A DNA stretch of 55,942 bases from positions 1 to 55,942 of the forward strand of contig JAFVOR010000020.1 of assembly GCA_017505725.1 (NCBI GenBank), in the 5' to 3' direction. Of this stretch, positions 50,217 through 55,942 are shown piece after piece (position 1 is the first letter of the stretch; every line of letters begins with the position of its first letter). The stretch comes from Alistipes sp. (GTDB lineage: Bacteria; Bacteroidota; Bacteroidia; Bacteroidales; Rikenellaceae). The position numbers and the translations under genes were made by a program. The notes beneath the pieces are model-generated. The model was not told the DNA's origin. It worked only from the letters and a program-made list of their open reading frames with translations, and ran no database searches.

Positions 50217-50245
50217 AAAAATTTATTCTTTCGTTTTCGACGCTG

Positions 50246-50278
50246 CAAAATTACACATTTTTTCGAGATTATCGCAAT
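50246..50278 (-). promoter_or_regulatory. weak candidate promoter for tpiA
   Basis: TAATTTTG (50246-50253) fits TAnnTTTG on the minus strand; ATTG lies 21 bp upstream. It overlaps the end of the beta-galactosidase gene and would give a leader of about 290 nt spanning the repeats. Confidence 0.35.
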
Positions 50279-53200
50279 GGGCGCAAAACAAAATTGAATT
50301 GTTGCTCTTTATAGAGCACTCGATCCTCAATAGGAGGTATCGTACCCCAAGTATTTACACAATCCAATCCCTTATGCTTCATATCGACGTAGACGTGAGT
50401 CTTGCCATCCTTCTCGAGCCAAGCCGGGTGCTGACGATAATCCTTATCGAGTTTATCGAGCTGCGAGAATGGATAAGGCACCGCATTTGCCACGAAGAGG
50501 ATATCCGACACAACCTCGAAGCCTACGCCCGACTTATCGGTAACACGCCACCAACGCAAATCACAATGTGCGCCACTCTCCTGCGGACGAACGTGAGTCA
50601 TACAGTATTGGTCGGCAACCATCTGCGCATATCGGCCAAGAGGAGCACCCGTAGTACGGTCGTTGTACGACTCGTGAGGGCCTGCGCCATAGAACTCCAC
50701 CCTATCGAACTTGTCGGACATAGCGAAAGTTACGCCATAGCGCAACAAATCGAGACACTCGAATGCCTCCTTACGAGGTATCATTCGCTCCGACACCACA
50801 ACATTACCCTCGCCATCAACCTTGTATATCATCTCGATTGTGGTGGCAACGTCGCTATAACGATAACGTGCTGTGACAACTACTTGATTCTCCACCTCGC
50901 CAATACGGAACTTGTCGAGTTGGATATAAGGGTCACGCCACATCTTCCACGAATGGTAGTGCATACGCGTGTTCTTACCCGCACGAACTGCCCAATCATT
51001 CTCGGTCATCGGACGGAAGAAAATAGGCTTCAATGGCTCGCTGAGCATTTGATTGCCTTTGAGTTTATAGCTTACCATATAACCCATACCATCGAACTCT
51101 ACCTCGAAGTCGCTACCGCTGATGTTGCGACCGTCGACCTTGAGCGCGCCCGACTTTGGAGCCGAAGATGCTGCAAAGGCCTTTGCGCTATCCCACTTGC
51201 GGAGTGTAATCTGATTGAAACCGACCTCGTAACCCGCCGAGAGCATCTGCTCGGCAGATTTTAAGATGTAACGAAGGGTGAGTATCACCTCGCCATTAAG
51301 TTGTGCCACATCGGCTGCAGTGTAGCCGAGTTGCACACACTTACGCTGCTGTGGCTCGACATCGAGTTTTTCGACCTTGCCCGACAATCTCTTCACGCCA
51401 TTTTCGGCAATCTCCCACTCGAGGCAATAGGCCGAGAGGTCGCGGAAGAAGTTTTCATTATAAATGGTTACCACACCATTGAGCGCGTCCTTATCGGCAG
51501 CCCAGATGTTTTGATGCTGATGCTTCACCTCCCAGGCGTGTGGTTGCCACTCGCGTGTAGCCGCTACGACACCGTTACAGTGCATAGGGCCAGGGTGCTT
51601 TGCATCGAAATCGTTGTAGCATCCACCAAAGCGGTAGACAACCTTACCACTCTCCTCGCGCCAAGCCAAAGCCTGATCGGCAAAGTCCCAAATGAAGCCA
51701 CCCTGGAACGAAGGGTGCTTGCGCACCAAATCCCAATAGCGGTAGAAGCCTCCCATAGCATTACCCATTGCGTGGGCATACTCACTCAATATCAGAGGTC
51801 GCTTGTGTGCCGATTTTAGGTACTCCTCGCACAACTCGGGTGCGACATACATCGGAGCCTCAATGTCCGAGTTGTAATTATCGGGAATATCGCCCGCTGT
51901 TATCGAATTCTGACTACGTCTGATGTGGCAAGCCGATGCGTGCAACACAAGGCGCGACTTGTCGTAAGCCTTAATCCAGTCGTAACACTTATGGAAGTTG
52001 ATACCATTGCCCGCCTCGTTACCGAGCGACCAAATTACAATCGAAGGGTGGTTGAACGAGCGCAAAACCATACGCTGATTACGCTCCAAATGCGAGTGGA
52101 GATACTCTTCGTGCTTGGCCAGACACTGCGGACCATAGCCATAGCCGTGAGTCTCGACATCAGCCTCGCTCACCAAGTAGATTCCATAGCGGTTGCAGAG
52201 GTCGTACCAGCGTGGATCATCGGGATAGTGACAGGTACGCACAGCGTTGATGTTCAACTCCTTGAGAACTTTCATATCGCGCTCCATATCCTCAAACGAT
52301 AGGTGATATCCCTTCTCGGGGTGCATCTCGTGGCGATTTACACCCTTGAACAACACCGCCTTACCATTAACCAACACCTGCTTATCTTTTATCTCGACCG
52401 TACGGAAACCAACATCGAAAGCCATAGCCTCGATGGTCTGTTTGCCATCGGTAGCCTCGACGACGAGTTTGTAGAGGTTTGGTGTCTCGGCACTCCAAGC
52501 TCTAACCGACTTGACATTGCAGCTCCAAGCCAACTTGCCATCGACAAATGGCACAGTTACACCCTTCAATTTCTTACCCGATTTGTGGAGCAACGAGAGA
52601 TTCAACGCTTTAACACCCTCGGTAGCCTCGGCGGTGAGGTTGAGAACGCCATCTTTATATCCATTCTCAAGTCCTGCCACAAACTTCACATCTTTGACGT
52701 GTCGTTTATCGCGAGCATAGATGTAGCTCTCGCGAGCAAAACCCGTCATACGCCACATATCCTGATCCTCGAAGAATGTTCCGTCGCACCAGCGATGCAC
52801 CTCCATCGTGAAGGTGTTCGTGGCGCCAGCCTTGACATAGGGGGTGATGTCGAATTCGGCCTCGAGCTTCGAGTCCTCGCTATAGCCCACCTCCTTGCCA
52901 TTTACCCAAAGGGTAACATTTGAGGTTACGGAGCCAATATGCACGTAGATATTCTTACCTGACCACTCGACAGGCACCTCGATTGTGCGACGATAGAGGC
53001 CCTTGTGGTTGCGCTCTTTGGGTGGGAACGGAGGGGTGTTGTCGGCCCAATTGAGCCAAGGCCAACCGTGGCTGATGTAGACGGGGTCGCCATAGCCATT
53101 GAGTTCCCACAGGCCTGGGATAGGCATCGTCTTCCAGTTGCTATCGTCGAACTCTACCGCCTCGAAGCCGACAGGATTAGGAGTGAGCACATTCTCGAGC

Positions 53201-53415
53201 CAGAGGAATTTCCACACGCCATCTATTGAGCGGTAGAGGGGCGATGCAACCTCACTACCCGACTTCACATCGGCAACCGACGGATAGACGATAAATGAGG
53301 AGCGCATAGGCTCACGATTAACTGAATTTACATTAGGGTCGCGATGACGAGGCTCGGCCGCCATTGCCACAACCGACAACGACAGAGCGATGATAGCCAC
53401 GAAAAATCTCTTCAT
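50269..53415 (-). CDS. secreted GH2 beta-galactosidase (LacZ type)
   Basis: 1048 residues with a signal peptide ending VVAMAAE, so extracytoplasmic. Five-domain LacZ layout: a sugar-binding jelly-roll (DGVWKFLWLENV, IPGLWELNGYGDPVY, NHKGLYRRTIEVP), Ig-like domains, a TIM barrel with RHEMHPEKGYHLSFEDMERD and RTCHYPDDPRWYDLC, acid/base Glu467 in WSLGNEAGNG and nucleophile Glu545 in LILSEYAHAMGNAMGGFYRY, then the C-terminal LacZ small domain ending NFVLRPLR. It releases terminal beta-galactose, for which galM would be useful, though galM is 29 kb away. No SusCD pair adjoins it. tpiA lies 320 bp downstream. Confidence 0.95.
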   Translation of the reverse strand: MKRFFVAIIALSLSVVAMAAEPRHRDPNVNSVNREPMRSSFIVYPSVADVKSGSEVASPLYRSIDGVWKFLWLENVLTPNPVGFEAVEFDDSNWKTMPIPGLWELNGYGDPVYISHGWPWLNWADNTPPFPPKERNHKGLYRRTIEVPVEWSGKNIYVHIGSVTSNVTLWVNGKEVGYSEDSKLEAEFDITPYVKAGATNTFTMEVHRWCDGTFFEDQDMWRMTGFARESYIYARDKRHVKDVKFVAGLENGYKDGVLNLTAEATEGVKALNLSLLHKSGKKLKGVTVPFVDGKLAWSCNVKSVRAWSAETPNLYKLVVEATDGKQTIEAMAFDVGFRTVEIKDKQVLVNGKAVLFKGVNRHEMHPEKGYHLSFEDMERDMKVLKELNINAVRTCHYPDDPRWYDLCNRYGIYLVSEADVETHGYGYGPQCLAKHEEYLHSHLERNQRMVLRSFNHPSIVIWSLGNEAGNGINFHKCYDWIKAYDKSRLVLHASACHIRRSQNSITAGDIPDNYNSDIEAPMYVAPELCEEYLKSAHKRPLILSEYAHAMGNAMGGFYRYWDLVRKHPSFQGGFIWDFADQALAWREESGKVVYRFGGCYNDFDAKHPGPMHCNGVVAATREWQPHAWEVKHQHQNIWAADKDALNGVVTIYNENFFRDLSAYCLEWEIAENGVKRLSGKVEKLDVEPQQRKCVQLGYTAADVAQLNGEVILTLRYILKSAEQMLSAGYEVGFNQITLRKWDSAKAFAASSAPKSGALKVDGRNISGSDFEVEFDGMGYMVSYKLKGNQMLSEPLKPIFFRPMTENDWAVRAGKNTRMHYHSWKMWRDPYIQLDKFRIGEVENQVVVTARYRYSDVATTIEMIYKVDGEGNVVVSERMIPRKEAFECLDLLRYGVTFAMSDKFDRVEFYGAGPHESYNDRTTGAPLGRYAQMVADQYCMTHVRPQESGAHCDLRWWRVTDKSGVGFEVVSDILFVANAVPYPFSQLDKLDKDYRQHPAWLEKDGKTHVYVDMKHKGLDCVNTWGTIPPIEDRVLYKEQQFNFVLRPLR

Positions 53416-53448
53416 AGATGTTGGTTTTGGTCTTTGTCTGTTATAAGC

Positions 53449-53477
53449 AAAGTGGGCACCGTCGAGGCACCCACTTT
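53449..53477 (-). terminator. terminator of lysS
   Basis: On the minus strand AAAGTGGGTGCC pairs with GGTGCCCACTTT (12 bp including two G-U) around a TCGAC loop; the T-run after it is short. Confidence 0.6.
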
Positions 53478-53492
53478 CACACTTATTTTGTA

Positions 53493-55220
53493 TTACTCCT
53501 TGTGATTTTCAAGCCACTCCTTAATACCTGCAGTTGGTAAATTCAACTTATTCTTCTTGTTGAAGCCGCAGAGGTCGTTAAAGAGTTTCATACCGCCGCT
53601 CTTTGCGGTGTTGGCGAATGCCTCGAGGGTGATATAACCCATCTTCTGGATAGTCTCAACCCACTCGGCAGGGACACCTGCCTCGGTGTAGACCTCCGCG
53701 TCGTCGGCCACAACCTTCTTCTCAGGGCGCATTGTCGGGAAGAACAACACATCCTGAATCGAAGTCTGACCTGTCATAAACATTGTAAGACGGTCGATAC
53801 CCATACCCATACCCGAGCAGTTAGGCATACCATACTCCAACGCGCGAACAAAGTCCATATCGATGAACATAGCCTCGTCATCGCCTCGCTCCGACAAGCG
53901 CATCTGCTCCTGGAAACGCTCCAACTGGTCGATCGGGTCGTTCAACTCCGAGTATGCGTTACACAACTCCTTGCCCGCAACGAACAACTCGAAACGCTCG
54001 GTCAAGTCCTGATTGTCGCGGTGACGCTTGCAGAGTGGCGACATCTCGATTGGATAGTCGCAGATGAAGGTTGGCTGCACCAAATCCTCCTCGCAGTACT
54101 GACCAAAGATTGCATCGATGAGCTTACCCTTACCCATTGTGTCGTCAATCTCGACATTCAATCGCTTGCAAGCCTCGCGCAACTCTGCCTCGCTCTGGCC
54201 TGTGATGTCGTAGCCGGTCTTCTCACGGATAGCATCGGTCATAGTCAAGCGACGGAATGGAGCCTTGAACGAGATCTGCTTTCCGTCGATCTCAACCTCG
54301 GTAGTGCCATTCACCGCCAAAGCGATACGCTCCAACATATTCTCTGTAAACTCCATCATCCAGCGGTAGTCCTTGTATGCGATGTAGATCTCCATACAGG
54401 TAAACTCTGGGTTGTGGGTTCTATCCATACCCTCATTTCTGAAATTCTTGCCGAACTCGTAGACGCCATCGAAGCCACCTACGATAAGACGCTTCAAATA
54501 GAGCTCGGTAGCTATTCGCATATAGAAGTCGATATCGAGAGCGTTGTGGTGGGTGATGAACGGACGAGCCGAAGCACCTCCCGGAATTGGCTGAAGAATA
54601 GGAGTCTCAACCTCCAAGCAGCCGTGTTGATTGAAGTACTCACGCATAGTAGCGATAATCTTCGCACGCTTGGCGAATACATCACGCACCTTTGGGTTAA
54701 CCACCAAGTCGACATAACGCTGACGGTAGCGCACCTCAGGGTCGGTCAAAGCGTCGAACTGCTGGCCATCCTTCTCCTTCACGATAGGGAGTGGGCGGAT
54801 AGACTTCGACAATACGGTGAACTTACGGCAGTGTACCGACAACTCGCCTGTATTGGTGCGGAAAGCAAATCCCTCAACGCCGATGAAGTCGCCAATATCG
54901 AGCAACTTCTTGAATACAGTATTGTAAAGTGTTGGATCGCCCTCCGGGCAGATGTCGTCGCGACGGATATATACCTGAATACGACCTGTGTGGTCCTGCA
55001 ACTCGAAGAACGAAGCGCTACCCATAATACGGCGGCTCATAATACGGCCGGCGATGGTTACGCTCTCGAACTTAGTCGGCTCTGCATCGAACTCAGCGGC
55101 AATCTGCGCAGCAGAGGCCGACACATCAAACTTCTCGGCAGGATAGGGGTTGATACCGAGGTCGCGCAACGCCTGAAGCGAATTACGACGCAACTGCTCT
55201 TGTTCACTCAAATGTTCCAT
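53493..55220 (-). CDS. lysS: lysyl-tRNA synthetase, class II
   Basis: 575 residues. It charges tRNA-Lys with lysine. The N-terminal OB fold has [20 protein letters not shown] and [10 protein letters not shown]. Class II motif 1 is near [20 protein letters not shown]. Motif 2 is [20 protein letters not shown] and motif 3 is [18 protein letters not shown]. About 70 extra residues at the C-terminus ([20 protein letters not shown]) form the extension common in Bacteroidetes. The PAP2 gene ends 21 bp upstream and may be co-transcribed. Confidence 0.97.
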   Translation of the reverse strand: MEHLSEQEQLRRNSLQALRDLGINPYPAEKFDVSASAAQIAAEFDAEPTKFESVTIAGRIMSRRIMGSASFFELQDHTGRIQVYIRRDDICPEGDPTLYNTVFKKLLDIGDFIGVEGFAFRTNTGELSVHCRKFTVLSKSIRPLPIVKEKDGQQFDALTDPEVRYRQRYVDLVVNPKVRDVFAKRAKIIATMREYFNQHGCLEVETPILQPIPGGASARPFITHHNALDIDFYMRIATELYLKRLIVGGFDGVYEFGKNFRNEGMDRTHNPEFTCMEIYIAYKDYRWMMEFTENMLERIALAVNGTTEVEIDGKQISFKAPFRRLTMTDAIREKTGYDITGQSEAELREACKRLNVEIDDTMGKGKLIDAIFGQYCEEDLVQPTFICDYPIEMSPLCKRHRDNQDLTERFELFVAGKELCNAYSELNDPIDQLERFQEQMRLSERGDDEAMFIDMDFVRALEYGMPNCSGMGMGIDRLTMFMTGQTSIQDVLFFPTMRPEKKVVADDAEVYTEAGVPAEWVETIQKMGYITLEAFANTAKSGGMKLFNDLCGFNKKNKLNLPTAGIKEWLENHKE

Positions 55221-55241
55221 AAATGTATCTTGTTTTATTTT

Positions 55242-55817
55242 TTACTCATTTTTTGCTTTGCAAAGGTAGTTCTTTTCGATTACTTTGTCAAACTTTTTCC
55301 ATAGAAAGTACATCGACAGACCACATACGGTGCCAACAATAGCCCCAAGAAGGATATCCATAGGGAAGTGGCAAGCGAGGTAGATGCGCGAGTAGCAGAT
55401 GAGCACAACCGAGATGGCTATGAGCCAGCTGTACCAAGTGCGACGGATGGCGAGTGCCGACATCCACGCCAACGCCACAGCTGTAGCGGCGTGCGCCGAG
55501 ACCGTACCGTAAGGACCGTGATTGTACGACGGGACGTGCGCCAGGTCGCGCACTGCCGAGTCGTACATTGGGCGGTGGCGCACAGGGAACGACTCCCAAA
55601 GATGCTTGAGGGGGCCCGAGTGCTTAAATATGCCGCAGATGACATCAGAGAAACCTATCGCCAACGCCAAGCATACCACAAAGCCGAGGGCGCGTCGCCA
55701 ACCATACTTCACCCACATAAAGGCGAAAATGAATAGGTAGAGCGGAATCCACATCGCAGTACCCGATATGGTTGTCATCAAAAAGTCCATCACCTTGCCA
55801 CCATCAAAGTTGAGCAA
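55242..55817 (-). CDS. PAP2-family membrane phosphatase, 5' end unclear
   Basis: 191 residues if started at the TTG at 55815-55817. Several membrane segments surround the lipid-phosphatase motifs: FPVRHRP (Arg-Pro of motif 1), YGTVSAHAATAVAL (motif 2, SAH in place of SGH) and CYSRIYLACHFPMDILLG (Ser-Arg...His...Asp of motif 3). PAP2 enzymes dephosphorylate lipid pyrophosphates or phosphatidate. The frame stays open upstream to a TAA at 55860-55862 and includes DLVLLLNFDGGKVMDF, but has no ATG or GTG there, so the true N-terminus seems to be missing. The sequence before it looks like a T-box leader, suggesting a junction near 55830-55840. Confidence 0.78.
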   Translation of the reverse strand: MLNFDGGKVMDFLMTTISGTAMWIPLYLFIFAFMWVKYGWRRALGFVVCLALAIGFSDVICGIFKHSGPLKHLWESFPVRHRPMYDSAVRDLAHVPSYNHGPYGTVSAHAATAVALAWMSALAIRRTWYSWLIAISVVLICYSRIYLACHFPMDILLGAIVGTVCGLSMYFLWKKFDKVIEKNYLCKAKNE

Positions 55818-55835
55818 GAGAACTAGGTCGTGGTT

Positions 55836-55942
55836 TTTCTGTCCTCGGGACGAAACACCTTAATTTCGCGGTACCACCCGATTTTGTCCGAAAATCGAAC
55901 ACTCTCAAAGCCTTTAACGCAGGAAACGTGCCATTCTACTCA
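55836..55942 (-). promoter_or_regulatory. 3' part of a T-box-like leader at the window edge
   Basis: On the minus strand the order GAGTAG (55936-55941), ACG...TGCGTTA (to 55915), a variable stem, GGGTGGTACCGCG (55867-55879) and TCGTCCC (55847-55853) is that of the second half of a T-box riboswitch, including the tRNA acceptor-end-binding TGGNACCGCG antiterminator and the GGG/CCC closing stem. A GTCC-CGA-GGAC terminator-like hairpin follows but without a T-run. T-boxes are typical of Firmicutes and not expected in Bacteroidetes. Confidence 0.7.

Noticed and set aside
50269-53415. Treating the GH2 beta-galactosidase, galM and the SusCD locus as one utilisation system
   Set aside because: They lie 29-48 kb apart in different operons and directions; no sequence evidence links them.

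Overview
The window looks like chromosomal DNA of a gut Bacteroidales, most like Alistipes (Rikenellaceae). The basis is a SusC/SusD pair, BACON and fimbrillin-like lipoproteins, an Omp28/DUF6029 locus, Bacteroidetes-type promoters (-33 TTTG, about 20 bp, -7 TAnnTTTG) seen repeatedly, and decamer satellite arrays between genes. The genus is inference; the phylum is well supported.

Layout. 1-1434: truB (cut by the window edge) and uppP on the minus strand. 1435-1959: no gene, but a mosaic of 9-10 nt tandem repeats and two terminators. 1960-20858: one minus-strand locus of about 19 kb. In transcription order it holds a promoter, a leader of about 280 nt with an internal intrinsic terminator, an 1835-aa beta-helix-type lipoprotein, a fimbrillin-like lipoprotein, a double-BACON lipoprotein, a degenerate nuclease-fold lipoprotein, SusC, SusD, two small lipoproteins, a terminator plus second promoter, a 1332-aa paralogue of the first gene, and a 38-aa peptide whose last codons lie in the final terminator hairpin. 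No glycosidase, sigma factor or regulator lies in this locus, so its ligand is unknown.

20912-26019: ung (minus); galM-deoD-S1/P1 nuclease (plus); osmC, whose start codon lies in a long hairpin; a PhnP-like MBL hydrolase (minus); and a 54-aa 2[4Fe-4S] ferredoxin missed by length filters. 26044-34137: a seven-gene minus-strand run (small Cys-rich membrane protein, secreted unknown, LuxE-like acyl-protein synthetase, LicD, GT2, GDPD, AddB-like nuclease). 34266-41058: ruvA, two FKBP-like lipoproteins (one with a Tyr/Asn-rich loop), rlmI, prmA and dsbD. 41281-47694: a large lipoprotein, a TlpA-like thioredoxin, a DUF6029 barrel and an Omp28 protein. This set, just after dsbD, suggests an extracytoplasmic thiol relay. 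47765-55817: queA, tpiA, a secreted GH2 beta-galactosidase, lysS and a PAP2 phosphatase.

The last ~107 bp (minus strand) match the 3' half of a T-box leader, a Firmicutes-type element, joined to a PAP2 gene with no ATG or GTG start. An assembly chimera at the contig edge is the simplest reading. The best candidates for something undescribed are the 19-kb lipoprotein/SusCD locus with its small peptide and attenuated leader, and the structured repeats around uppP, queA and tpiA.
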